Part shown: positions 35,134 through 43,094 of the stretch, piece by piece
Layout: every line of letters begins with the position of its first letter
Position numbering within the stretch: position 1 is the stretch's first letter
Source: Rhodovulum sulfidophilum DSM 1374
GTDB taxonomy: Bacteria > Pseudomonadota > Alphaproteobacteria > Rhodobacterales > Rhodobacteraceae
Direction of reading: 5' to 3'
Length of the DNA stretch: 64,000 nucleotides
Assembly (NCBI RefSeq): GCF_001633165.1
Contig: NZ_CP015418.1
Location: forward strand, 496,001 to 560,000
Translations under genes and position numbers: made by a program
Notes under the pieces: model-generated
Database searches by the model: none
What the model saw: only the letters and a program-made list of their open reading frames with translations
What the model was told of the DNA's origin: nothing

Positions 35134-35778
35134 TCAGCCCGCCGAACGCAGGTCGCGGGTCAGCGCGCCGATATCGCCGCGCCGCTTGTCCAGCATGGCG
35201 CCGATCTCGGTCCGCTCGCTGGCCAGCATGTTCACGCCTTCGATGAAGATGTTGAAGAACTTGTCCTTGCCCGAGCGGTCGGAGACCAGGAAGACGACCT
35301 CGACCGGCGACTGGCCGCGCAGCTGCGCGGTCGATTTCACCTCGTAGAAGGTCTTTACCTGCCGCGCCCGGTCGACCTTGATTTCGCCACCGATGAATTC
35401 GCGGAAGCGACGGCCGTATTTGCGGGCGATATAGCCCTGGAAGGCATCGGTAAAGGCGTTCAGCTGCGCCTGGCTGGCCTGCCGCGCGGCAACGCCCAGG
35501 ACCGAACGCGCGATCACCGGCACATCGGCATAGCGCGAAAAGATCCGTTCGAATTCCGGGATCATCTGGGCTTCGGACTTGCCGGAATTGATCACCCGGT
35601 TGATATCGCCGATCACGCGGTCGATCAGCCGCGACGCCTCGTCGGTGGTCAGCGCAAACGCGCGGCCGGAGGTCAGGCCGGTCACTGTCAGGGCGGCACC
35701 CGCGGCCAGACCGGTCAGCAGCAGGCTGCGGCGGGTCGGGGCGGAAGCGGCGGCCTTACTCGGCATTGGAGTCTGCAT
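35134..35778 (-). CDS. mlaC: MlaC-type phospholipid-binding periplasmic protein
   Basis: 214 residues. A twin-arginine-like signal (APTRRSLLLTGLAAGAAL...GRAFA) is followed by the MlaC/Ttg2D domain: RLIDRVIGDINRVI, FERIFSRYADVPVIARSVLG, FQGYIARKYGRRFREFIGGEI, and FNIFIEGVNMLASERTEIGAML. It should ferry phospholipids across the periplasm from MlaA to an inner-membrane Mla ABC transporter. The ATG at 35778 has GAGGACCCC upstream and overlaps the mlaA end by 23 bp. The partner genes mlaFED are not in this window. Confidence 0.93.
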   Translation of the reverse strand: MQTPMPSKAAASAPTRRSLLLTGLAAGAALTVTGLTSGRAFALTTDEASRLIDRVIGDINRVINSGKSEAQMIPEFERIFSRYADVPVIARSVLGVAARQASQAQLNAFTDAFQGYIARKYGRRFREFIGGEIKVDRARQVKTFYEVKSTAQLRGQSPVEVVFLVSDRSGKDKFFNIFIEGVNMLASERTEIGAMLDKRRGDIGALTRDLRSAG

Positions 35779-36523
35779 AGGGGTCCTCGTAGGGGTCGAA
35801 ATAATCGGTCTCTTGGTTACGGCTCAGCTTGTGCCGCCGGCTGTCCAGATAGATCTGGCGCGACTGGGCATAACTGTCCGCACTGTCATATAGGACCGAA
35901 TCTACGAGATCCGAGTTTTCATAACGTGCATTTGCACCCCGAAGCACACCGGTGCCCGCCATGACGTTGCGCTCTTCGGAATCGGCCAGCGGCCTGAGCG
36001 GGTTCATCGCGAAGTCGACGGCCCGGCCGACCATCGCCCGTTCCGTCATCGGGCCCAGCACCGGGAATTCGACATAGGCGCCCTCGCGCATGCCCCAGAC
36101 ATAAAGCGTTTCGCCGAAATCGGTATTGACCTTGGTCGCCCCCATCCGCGAGGCCGGATCGAAGATCCCGCCCAGACCGATGGTGGTGTTGATCAGAAAA
36201 CGCGTGGTGTTCTGTGCCGCGTCGCCCGGGCGGAACTGCAACAGGCTGTTGATCACGGCGCCGGGCAGCGACAGGTTCGAGGCGAAATTGCTGACGCCGC
36301 TTCTGACCGGGCGCGGCACGGACTTGCCATAGGCGGTCGAGACCGGCCGGAACACGCTGCGGTCGAGCGTCTTGTTGGCTTCGTGAATCTGACGGTTCCG
36401 CGCCTCATAGGGGTCGCGGATCGTGCCGGGCGCCTCGGGATGCGCGCAGGCGGACAGAAAAAGGATGGTGGAAAGAACCGCAAGACGGCCCGTCCACAGG
36501 GTGGCTTTCCGCAAAGACGACAC
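35756..36523 (-). CDS. mlaA: MlaA (VacJ) outer-membrane lipoprotein
   Basis: 255 residues from the GTG at 36521-36523. Signal VSSLRKATLWTGRLAVLSTILFLSAC ends in a lipobox cysteine. The VacJ domain has IRDPYEARNRQIHEANKTLDR, GVSNFASNLSLPGAVINSLLQ, FLINTTIGLGGIFDPASRMG, FGETLYVWGMREGAYVEFPVLGP, and MNPLRPL. It removes phospholipids from the outer leaflet of the outer membrane. A longer GTG start at 36583 would put 20 residues before the signal and is less likely. Overlaps mlaC, so the two are coupled. The Glu/Asp-rich C-terminus is typical. Confidence 0.93.
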   Translation of the reverse strand: MSSLRKATLWTGRLAVLSTILFLSACAHPEAPGTIRDPYEARNRQIHEANKTLDRSVFRPVSTAYGKSVPRPVRSGVSNFASNLSLPGAVINSLLQFRPGDAAQNTTRFLINTTIGLGGIFDPASRMGATKVNTDFGETLYVWGMREGAYVEFPVLGPMTERAMVGRAVDFAMNPLRPLADSEERNVMAGTGVLRGANARYENSDLVDSVLYDSADSYAQSRQIYLDSRRHKLSRNQETDYFDPYEDPYADSNAE

Positions 36524-36708
36524 GATCTGGATCCAGTCTGATATCGAGACCCCGCCAAGGAAACACGCCCGGGCCCGGATCACAAGAGCCCACAGGCCCG
36601 GATCGTCCTGATCATGGCCCGAATTTTACGGGTTCCGCCCGGCACGGCGGGGCGCTAGCCTCGGCCCGAACCCTTGATCCGTCCCAGATTTTCCTTCGGA
36701 GAGACCAA

Positions 36709-37173
36709 ATGAGCGGCAAATACGAGGCCCGGCTGACCGAGCTTGGCGTGACCCTGCCCGACGCCCCCGCCCCTGCGGCGAATTACGTGCCCTATGTGAT
36801 TTCGGGCAATCTCGTCTTCGTTTCGGGCCAGGTTTCGGCGGCGGATGGCGCGCTGATTCCGGGCAAGCTCGGGGCCGATCTCGACGTCGCGGCCGGTGCC
36901 GCGGCGGCCAGGGCCTGCGCGATCTCGCTGCTGGCCCAGGTCAAGGCGGCCTGCGGCGGCGATCTCGACCGGCTGGTCCGGGTGGTCAAGCTGACCGGCT
37001 TCGTCAATTCGACGCCCGACTTCGGCGACCAGCCCAAGGTGATCAACGGCGCGTCCGACTTTTTCGTCGAGGCACTCGGCGATGCCGGGCGGCATTCGCG
37101 CTCGGCCGTCAGCGCGGCCTCGCTGCCCTTCGGCGTCGCGGTCGAGATCGAAGGCATCTTCGAGATCGCATGA
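36709..37173 (+). CDS. RidA/YjgF family enamine-imine deaminase-like protein
   Basis: 154 residues with the RidA core: LGVTLPDAPAPAANYVPYVISGNLVFVSGQVS, GADLDVAAGAAAARACAISLLAQVKAACGGDLDRLVRVVKLTGFVNSTPDF, and RSAVSAASLPFGVAVEIEGIFEI. It is longer than canonical RidA (about 130) and the catalytic Arg of the archetype (SRPARxxVxVxxLP) appears as SRSAVSAASLP, so it belongs to a Rid subgroup that may not deaminate. The ATG has CGGAGAGACC upstream. First of an overlapping run with the phosphodiesterase gene. Confidence 0.88.
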   Translation: MSGKYEARLTELGVTLPDAPAPAANYVPYVISGNLVFVSGQVSAADGALIPGKLGADLDVAAGAAAARACAISLLAQVKAACGGDLDRLVRVVKLTGFVNSTPDFGDQPKVINGASDFFVEALGDAGRHSRSAVSAASLPFGVAVEIEGIFEIA

Positions 37174-37949
37174 GCCCGCTGCCCCCGGCCTTCCTGACGG
37201 CCCCCCTCGCCCATCGCGCGCTGCATGACCGCGCCGCAGGGCGGCCCGAGAACTCGGTCGAGGCGGTGCGCGCCGCCATCGCCGGGGGCTACGGCATCGA
37301 GATCGACATCCAGCCCTCGGCCGATGGCGTGCCGATGGTGTTTCACGATTACGACCTCGCCCGGCTGACGGGCGAGACCGGCCCGGTCGCGGGCCGGAGC
37401 GCGGCCGAACTGGGCGCGATCCCGCTGAGTGGCGGCACTGAGGGCATCCCGACGCTCGACCGGGTGCTCGAAGAAGTCGCAGGCCGGGTGCCGCTGCTGA
37501 TCGAGATCAAGGATCAGGACGGCGCGATGGGCGCGGCCGTGGGCCCGCTGGAACGCGCGGTGGCCGCAGGCCTCGGGGGCTATGACGGCCCGGTCGCGCT
37601 GATGTCCTTCAACCCGCACAGCGTGGCCGTGCTGGCCGAGGCCGCGCCCGAGCGGCCGCGCGGGCTCACGACCTGCGCCTATGCGGCGCGGGACTGGCCG
37701 ACCCTGCAGGCCCCGATGCGGGACATGCTGCGCGAGATCCCCGATTACGACCGCGTCGGCGCGTCCTTCATCTCGCATCTGTGGCGCGACCTGGCCCGGC
37801 CGCGGGTGGCCGAGCTAAAGGCCCTGGGCGCCGCGATCCTGTGCTGGACCGTGCGCAGCCCGGACGAGGAGCGCATCGCCCGCAGCGTCGCCGCGAATGT
37901 CACCTTCGAAGGCTATGTCCCCGCGCATCCGGTCCCGCCCGCCGCTTGA
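37170..37949 (+). CDS. Glycerophosphodiester phosphodiesterase family protein
   Basis: 259 residues starting at an ATGA overlap. GDPD signs: LAHRALHDRAAGRPENSVEAVRAAI (catalytic HR plus the E of PENS), GIEIDIQPSADGVPMVFHDYDLARLTG (metal-binding E/D and the second catalytic H), LLIEIKDQDG, and LCWTVRSPDEE. It hydrolyses glycerophosphodiesters to glycerol-3-phosphate and an alcohol. No signal peptide, so cytoplasmic. The family usually has HRG at the first motif; here it is HRALHDR, a modest deviation seen in this branch. Confidence 0.92.
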   Translation: MSPLPPAFLTAPLAHRALHDRAAGRPENSVEAVRAAIAGGYGIEIDIQPSADGVPMVFHDYDLARLTGETGPVAGRSAAELGAIPLSGGTEGIPTLDRVLEEVAGRVPLLIEIKDQDGAMGAAVGPLERAVAAGLGGYDGPVALMSFNPHSVAVLAEAAPERPRGLTTCAYAARDWPTLQAPMRDMLREIPDYDRVGASFISHLWRDLARPRVAELKALGAAILCWTVRSPDEERIARSVAANVTFEGYVPAHPVPPAA

Positions 37950-37997
37950 CCCCGCCCCCGGGCGCCCCACCTCAAGGGGAAAGCCGGGTCAGGAGAG

Positions 37998-39209
37998 ATG
38001 CGCGCGGATCACGTCGAGGCAGAGCAGGTCGAAATCGAGGTCATGACCTCGATCGACCGGATCGAGGCAACCGACTGGGATGGCTGCGCCTGCCCGGAAG
38101 CCTCCGGCGGCGGGCGCCCGGAAGACCCGTTCACGACCCACCGCTTTCTCGCCGCGCTCGAAGACAGCGGCTCGGTCGGGGCCGGGACCGGCTGGCAACC
38201 GCACCATCTGGTGGCCCGCGACGCCAACGGCATCTTCGCCGTCGCCCCGCTCTATGCCAAGTCGCACAGCCAGGGCGAATATGTCTTCGATCATGGCTGG
38301 GCCGACGGCTACGAGCGCGCCGGCGGGCGCTACTATCCCAAGCTTCAGATCGCGGTGCCCTTCACCCCCGCCACCGGCCGCCGCTTTCTCGCCCGTCCCG
38401 GCCATGAGACGCGCGGCCGGGCGGCGCTGATCGAAGGCGCGGTGCGGCTCGCGGCCGAGAACGCGCTTTCGTCGGTCCATGTCACCTTCTGCACCGAGGC
38501 CGAGGCCGAGGCGGGCCGCGAGATCGGGCTCTTGCACCGCGTCACCCAGCAGTTCCACTGGGAAAACCGCAGCTATCCCGATTTCGAGACCTTCCTCGCC
38601 ACCCTCTCCTCGCGCAAGCGCAAGAACATCCGCAAGGAACGCGCCACCGCCCGGGCCTTCGGCGGCACCATCCGTGCCCTGACCGGCGACGAGATCCGCC
38701 CCGACCACTGGGACGCCTTCTGGCGGTTCTACCAGGATACCGGCGCGCGGAAATGGGGCATGCCCTATCTCACCCGCGACTGCTTCGACCGGCTGCACGA
38801 GACGATGCGCGACGACATGCTGCTGGTGCTGGCCGAGCGCGACGGCCGACCGGTCGCGGGCGCGCTGAACTTCATCGGCCGGTCGCGGCTTTACGGGCGC
38901 TACTGGGGCTGCATCGAGGACCATCCCTGCCTGCATTTCGAGCTGTGCTACTATCGCGCCATCGACTTCGCCATCGCCCAGGGGCTCGATACCGTCGAGG
39001 CGGGGGCGCAGGGCGTGCACAAGCTGTCGCGCGGGTATCTGCCGACACCCACCCATTCGCTGCACTGGATCGCCGATCCGGGGCTGCGCGCCGCGGTCGA
39101 CCATTTCCTGCGCGCCGAACGCGAGGCCGTGGCCGAAGAGATCGAGGTGATCACCGCCTACGGGCCGTTCCGCAAGACCGCGAAAGACCAGGAGGAGGAA
39201 CAGCAATGA
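37998..39209 (+). CDS. FemAB/DUF482-type GNAT-fold acyltransferase
   Basis: 403 residues resembling the DUF482 peptidogalycan-biosynthesis/recognition proteins: DPFTTHRFLAALEDSGSVG, GEYVFDHGWADGYERAGGRYYPKLQIAVPFTPATG, FLATLSSRKRKNIRKERA, GRYWGCIEDHPCLHFELCYY, and EAGAQGVHKLSRGYLP near the end. These have two GNAT-like folds and are thought to move an aminoacyl or acyl group, but no substrate is settled. Cytoplasmic. ATG 37998 follows AGGAGAG very closely; an in-frame ATG at 38043 is an alternative. The stop overlaps phhB by 4 bp. Confidence 0.86.
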   Translation: MRADHVEAEQVEIEVMTSIDRIEATDWDGCACPEASGGGRPEDPFTTHRFLAALEDSGSVGAGTGWQPHHLVARDANGIFAVAPLYAKSHSQGEYVFDHGWADGYERAGGRYYPKLQIAVPFTPATGRRFLARPGHETRGRAALIEGAVRLAAENALSSVHVTFCTEAEAEAGREIGLLHRVTQQFHWENRSYPDFETFLATLSSRKRKNIRKERATARAFGGTIRALTGDEIRPDHWDAFWRFYQDTGARKWGMPYLTRDCFDRLHETMRDDMLLVLAERDGRPVAGALNFIGRSRLYGRYWGCIEDHPCLHFELCYYRAIDFAIAQGLDTVEAGAQGVHKLSRGYLPTPTHSLHWIADPGLRAAVDHFLRAEREAVAEEIEVITAYGPFRKTAKDQEEEQQ

Positions 39210-39499
39210 CCGCCAAACTGACCGAGGACCAGCGCAGGCTCGAACTGTCGTCGCTGTCGGCCCATGGCTGGGCCGAAACCGAAGGCGGCGACGCCATCGT
39301 CAAGACCTTCGAATTCGGCGATTTCGTCTCGGCCTTCGGCTTCATGACCCGCGCCGCGCTCTGGGCCGAGAAGATGGATCATCATCCCGACTGGAAGAAT
39401 GTCTACAAGACCGTCGAGGTCACGCTCTCGACCCATGATGCCGGCGGGCTGACGATGAAGGATGTCGAGCTGGCGCGGAAGATGGACGCGCTGGCCTGA
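39206..39499 (+). CDS. phhB: Pterin-4a-carbinolamine dehydratase
   Basis: 97 residues: DQRRLELSSLSAHGWAETEGGDAIVKTFEFGDFVSAFGFMTRAALWAEKMDHHPDWKNVYKTVEVTLSTHDAGGLTMKDVELARKMD covers the family, with the catalytic MDHHPDW. It dehydrates 4a-hydroxytetrahydropterin, recycling the cofactor of aromatic amino-acid hydroxylases; some homologues also act as DNA-binding co-regulators. Strong ribosome site GGAGGAGG inside the end of the upstream gene. No phenylalanine hydroxylase gene is in the window. Confidence 0.95.
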   Translation: MTAKLTEDQRRLELSSLSAHGWAETEGGDAIVKTFEFGDFVSAFGFMTRAALWAEKMDHHPDWKNVYKTVEVTLSTHDAGGLTMKDVELARKMDALA

Positions 39500-39578
39500 A
39501 CATATCGGCCTGAATGCCCTGACTTGAAGGCGCGGGCCAGAACGCAGCGGACTGCTACCGGACCCGAGGCCCGGAAAC

Positions 39579-39602
39579 GCCCGCCCCCGACGGGGGACGG
39601 GC
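39579..39602. terminator. Hairpin between convergent phhB and peroxiredoxin genes
   Basis: GCCCG-CCCCC pairs with GGGGG-A-CGGGC over a 3-base loop, with a single bulged A. It lies in the 148-bp space between two converging genes. No T-run; position supports a terminator role. Confidence 0.5.
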
Positions 39603-39647
39603 GGTCGGCGGCGGGCGCGTGGCCCGCCGAAACGTCTCGGGTCTGGC

Positions 39648-40136
39648 TCAGATCTGCTCCAGCAGCGTCTCGCCGGCCGAGATCGAGCATTCGCCCGGGC
39701 TCGCCTCGACATTGAGCTTCTTCACCACACCGTCCTCGACCAGCATCGCGTAGCGCTTCGAGCGCGAGATCAGCCCGGCCGGCGGCGCGTCGAACTCCAT
39801 GCCGATGGCCTTGGTGAAGCTGGCATCGGCATCGGCCAGCATGGTGATGCCCGCCGCATGCGCCCCGGTCGCCTCGCCCCAGGCCTTCATCACGAAGGGG
39901 TCGTTCACGGCGACGCAGACGATCTCGTCGACGCCTTTCGCAGCCAGCTTGTCTTTCGCCTTGATGAAGCTCGGCATATGCGCCGAATGGCAGGTCGGCG
40001 TGAACGCGCCGGGCACGGCAAAGATCACCACCTTGCGGTCCTTCAGCTTGTCCGACAGGGACACCGCCCCGGGGCCATCCGCGCCCATTTCGGTAAAGTT
40101 CGCCTCGGGCAGACGGTCGCCTTCGGAAATCGCCAT
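39648..40136 (-). CDS. Peroxiredoxin (Prx5 type)
   Basis: 162 residues from the ATG at 40134-40136 with GGAGGAAGTC upstream. The peroxidatic cysteine is C49 in VPGAFTPTCHSAHMPSF, the PxxxTxxC motif with the Prx5 hallmark FTPTC. A second Cys in SPGECSISAGETLLEQI near the end may be the resolving cysteine. It reduces peroxides with glutathione or thioredoxin in the cytoplasm. It is divergent from the ferredoxin reductase with an 81-bp spacer. Confidence 0.95.
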   Translation of the reverse strand: MAISEGDRLPEANFTEMGADGPGAVSLSDKLKDRKVVIFAVPGAFTPTCHSAHMPSFIKAKDKLAAKGVDEIVCVAVNDPFVMKAWGEATGAHAAGITMLADADASFTKAIGMEFDAPPAGLISRSKRYAMLVEDGVVKKLNVEASPGECSISAGETLLEQI

Positions 40137-40217
40137 GACTTCTTCCTCCTGATCCATTGCATTGCGTTTCGCGGCTCAGATAGTGTGAAGGCCGGATCGT
40201 GCCAGAGCGGAACCCCC

Positions 40218-41423
40218 ATGTCCCACATCGTCATCATCGGCGCCGGCCAGGCAGGCGCGGCGCTGGCCGCGAAACTCAGGGCGCTCGGCCATGACGGGCC
40301 GCTGACCCTGATCGGCGATGAGGCCGCGCCGCCCTATCAGCGGCCGCCGCTCTCGAAGAAATACCTGCTGGGCGCGATGCCGGTCGACCGGCTCTACCTG
40401 CGCCCGCCGGCCTTCTATGCCGAGGCCGGGATAGATCTGCGGCTGGGCGAGACGGTGACCGGCATCGACCGCGACCGCCGCCGCGTGCTTCTGGGCGACC
40501 GCGAGATCGGCTATGACATGCTGGCGCTTGCCACCGGCGCCGCGCCCCGGCGCCTGCCCGCGGAAGCCGGCGGCGCGCTCGGGGGCGTCCATGTCGTGCG
40601 CCGCCTCGCCGATGTCGATGCGATGGCCCCCGAATTCAGGCCCGGCGCCCGGGCGCTGATCGTCGGCGGCGGCTATATCGGGCTCGAGGCTGCCGCGGTG
40701 GCGGCAACCCAGGGGCTGCAGGTCACCCTGACCGAAGCCGCGCCGCGCATCCTGCAGCGCGTGGCCGCCCCCGAGACCTCGGACTGGTTCCGCGCGCTCC
40801 ATGCCACCCATGGCGTCCAGATCCGCGAGGCGACCGGGCTCGTCCGCCTGCTGGGCGAGACCCGCGTCACCGGCGCCGAACTGGCCGACGGCTCGGTGAT
40901 CGCGGCCGATTTCGTGATCGCGGGGATCGGCGTCACCCCGGCGACCGCGCTGGCCGAAGCGGCCGGGCTGAGGACCGAGGCGGGCATCGCCGTCGACGCG
41001 ATGGGCCGGACCGCGGACCCGGCGATCTGGGCCGCGGGCGACTGTACCAGCCTGCCCTATCGCGGCGGCCGGATCCGGCTTGAAAGCGTGCAGAACGCCA
41101 TCGACCAGGCCGAGGCGGTGGCGGCAAACATGCTGGGCGCCGAAACGCCCTATGTCCCGAAACCCTGGTTCTGGTCGGACCAGTATGACGTCAAGCTGCA
41201 GATCGCGGGGCTGAACTCGGGCTATGACCGGGTCGTGATCCGCCCCGGCGACCGCGATGGCAGCGTCAGCCACTGGTATTATCGCGGGGCCGAGCTGCTG
41301 GCGCTCGATGCGATGAACGACCCCCGCGCCTATATGACCGCCAAGCGCCTGATCGAGGCAGGCCGCTCGCCCGCCCCCGAAAGCGTTGCGGCTGGCGATC
41401 TCAAGGCCTTGATGGCGGCATGA
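40218..41423 (+). CDS. NAD(P)/FAD-dependent ferredoxin reductase
   Basis: 401 residues: FAD-binding IIGAGQAGAALAAKLRALG and PYQRPPLSKKYLLG, NAD-binding ALIVGGGYIGLEAAAVAATQG, a second FAD motif DPAIWAAGDC, and a C-terminal reductase domain with WFWSDQYDVKLQIAGL. This is the putidaredoxin/rubredoxin reductase (ThcD, RhlG) family that passes electrons from NADH to a [2Fe-2S] ferredoxin serving P450s or dioxygenases. No such ferredoxin or oxygenase is nearby. The stop overlaps rsmD by 4 bp. Confidence 0.92.
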   Translation: MSHIVIIGAGQAGAALAAKLRALGHDGPLTLIGDEAAPPYQRPPLSKKYLLGAMPVDRLYLRPPAFYAEAGIDLRLGETVTGIDRDRRRVLLGDREIGYDMLALATGAAPRRLPAEAGGALGGVHVVRRLADVDAMAPEFRPGARALIVGGGYIGLEAAAVAATQGLQVTLTEAAPRILQRVAAPETSDWFRALHATHGVQIREATGLVRLLGETRVTGAELADGSVIAADFVIAGIGVTPATALAEAAGLRTEAGIAVDAMGRTADPAIWAAGDCTSLPYRGGRIRLESVQNAIDQAEAVAANMLGAETPYVPKPWFWSDQYDVKLQIAGLNSGYDRVVIRPGDRDGSVSHWYYRGAELLALDAMNDPRAYMTAKRLIEAGRSPAPESVAAGDLKALMAA

Positions 41424-41980
41424 GGATCGTGGCGGGCCGGTTCCGGGGCCGGGCGCTTGCCTCGGTCGGCAAGGGCGATCCGGCGGCGCATCTGCGCCCC
41501 ACCACCGACCGGGTGCGGGAAAGCCTGTTCAACCTGCTCATGAATGGCGGCTATGGCGATCCGGTCGGCGATGCGCGCGTGCTCGACCTCTTCGCGGGCA
41601 CCGGTGCGCTGGGGCTCGAGGCGCTGTCGCGCGGGGCCGCACATGTCACCTTCCTCGAGGATGGCACCAAGGCGCTGGCGCTGATCCGCGAGAATGTGGC
41701 GCTGTGCAGGGCAGAGGCGGAAACCGCGATCCTGCGCCGGAACGCGACCCGGCCCGGCCCCGCCCCCGGCGCCCCCGCCACGCTGGTCTTTCTGGACCCG
41801 CCCTATGGCAAGGGTCTTGGCGAGAAGGCGCTGGCCGCGAGCCTCGCGAATGGCTGGATCGCGCCGGGCGCGCTGATCGTCTGGGAAGAGGGCGCGGCGG
41901 TGACCCCGCCCGAGGGGCTCGCGCTGCTCGACAGCCGCCGCTACGGCGAAACCGCTATTTCCATTCTCGAGGCCGCCTGA
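41420..41980 (+). CDS. rsmD: 16S rRNA (guanine-966 N2)-methyltransferase
   Basis: 186 residues. MRIVAGRFRGRALASVGKGDPAAHLRPTTDRVRESLFNLL is the RsmD N-terminus; DLFAGTGALGLEALSRGA is the SAM site; VFLDPPYGKG is the catalytic (D/N)PPY motif for exocyclic amine methylation. It modifies G966 in the 30S subunit. It overlaps the reductase gene by ATGA. An Ala/Pro-rich insert (ATRPGPAPGAPA) precedes the DPPY strand. Confidence 0.95.
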   Translation: MRIVAGRFRGRALASVGKGDPAAHLRPTTDRVRESLFNLLMNGGYGDPVGDARVLDLFAGTGALGLEALSRGAAHVTFLEDGTKALALIRENVALCRAEAETAILRRNATRPGPAPGAPATLVFLDPPYGKGLGEKALAASLANGWIAPGALIVWEEGAAVTPPEGLALLDSRRYGETAISILEAA

Positions 41981-42021
41981 GCGGCTTGCCGAACGGGGCG
42001 TTTCACCCCATCTGAGCGAGC

Positions 42022-42966
42022 ATGACCGAGCCTCTGCCCCGCGATGCCGATGCCGCGCTTGTTGACGCCGCCCGCAGCTATTTCGCGGCGCGGCGTGCCC
42101 GCGTGCCCGCCTTCGCGCGCCGCCGGTTCGGTCTGGCGGGCACGCTCGCGCTGCACCGCCACGCGCTTGGCTGGGATGTGCTGCGCGCGCCGCTGAACGT
42201 CCTGCTCTCGCCGGTGCTGATCCTGACCCGGCTCGGCGCTGCGGCCGCCGCACGAAGCCGCGCGCCCCGGCTTGCAGGCTGGCTGGGCGCGCGCCGGATC
42301 CTGCTGCCGACCGATGTCGCCACCGCAGCCGAACGCGCCGTGGTGGTGGACCTGCTCGAACTGCCATGGGAGGGCCCCGGCGGCACCAGCAGCAAGGACG
42401 CGCTGGCCCGCGCGATCCTCGCCCGGCCCGATCTCGCGGCCCTGGTCGAGGCCCGCAGCGATGCCCCCGCGCTCAGCGCCCGCGCCTTGGGCGATTATGG
42501 CGGCACCCGCTCGGCGGTGGCCGAGATGACCACGGCCTTCGGCACGATGGGAGCGGGCGCGCTCGCCTTCCAGTCGCTGACGCCGGGAATGGCCTCCTTC
42601 GCGCCCGGCCTTGCCGCCATCGTCGCGCATCAGGCGGCGATTGCCGCCTTTCCGCTGGGCGGGCTTCTGGGCACCGCCTGGTACGGGATCTTTCCCGCCG
42701 CCGCGCCCGCCTGGATGACCCTGGCGATCACGCTGCCGCTGATCGGCCTCGGCGCGCTGGTGGCGGCCTTCGCTGGCGTCATCGCCGACCCGGTTCAGGT
42801 CATGCTGGGGATGCATCAGCGCCGCCTCAACCGGCTGATCGACGCGATGGAGGATGCCTTCACCGGCAGCGGCCGCCGCGGCTTCGCCGCCCGCGAGCAT
42901 TATTTCGCACGGCTGCTCGATCTTTCCGATGCCGGGCTCGCCGCGATCCGGCTGATACGCAGCTGA
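42022..42966 (+). CDS. Membrane protein of unknown function (DUF6635-like)
   Basis: 314 residues. A hydrophilic, Arg-rich start precedes a segment (HRHALGWDVLRAPLNVLLSPVLILTRLGAAAA) that could be amphipathic. Two or three strong membrane helices occupy about 175-260 (GMASFAPGLAAIVAHQAAIAAFPLGGLLGTAWYGIF; LAITLPLIGLGALVAAFAGVIADP), and the C-terminus is a soluble helix (HQRRLNRLIDAMEDAF). It resembles a conserved hypothetical of Rhodobacterales, but I recall no function. Transcribed in the direction of rsmD, 41 bp after it. Confidence 0.72.
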   Translation: MTEPLPRDADAALVDAARSYFAARRARVPAFARRRFGLAGTLALHRHALGWDVLRAPLNVLLSPVLILTRLGAAAAARSRAPRLAGWLGARRILLPTDVATAAERAVVVDLLELPWEGPGGTSSKDALARAILARPDLAALVEARSDAPALSARALGDYGGTRSAVAEMTTAFGTMGAGALAFQSLTPGMASFAPGLAAIVAHQAAIAAFPLGGLLGTAWYGIFPAAAPAWMTLAITLPLIGLGALVAAFAGVIADPVQVMLGMHQRRLNRLIDAMEDAFTGSGRRGFAAREHYFARLLDLSDAGLAAIRLIRS

Positions 42967-43006
42967 GCCGCCCCCAAGCCGGGCCCGGTGGCGCCTGTCG
43001 CGTCAT

Positions 43007-43061
43007 GGGTATTTTCGCCAAGAAGAAACACGACCGTCTCTTCTTCTTGGCGAAAATACCC
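43007..43061. repeat. Long perfect inverted repeat, terminator-type interspersed palindrome
   Basis: The left arm GGGTATTTTCGCC... (43007-43027) is exactly complementary over 21 bp to the right arm ending ...GGCGAAAATACCC (43041-43061), with a 13-base loop. It sits between two converging genes, so it can end both transcripts. Elements with a core like ATTTTCGCCAAGAAGAAA are familiar between genes of Rhodobacteraceae. Confidence 0.85.
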
Positions 43062-43094
43062 CCGCCACGCTCTCCGTCCCGCGATGCGGCCGGA

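Noticed and set aside
43000..43090. Short frames reading through the long palindrome on both strands.
   Set aside because: They encode only the translated inverted repeat and extend neighbouring unrelated frames; no independent start or conservation.
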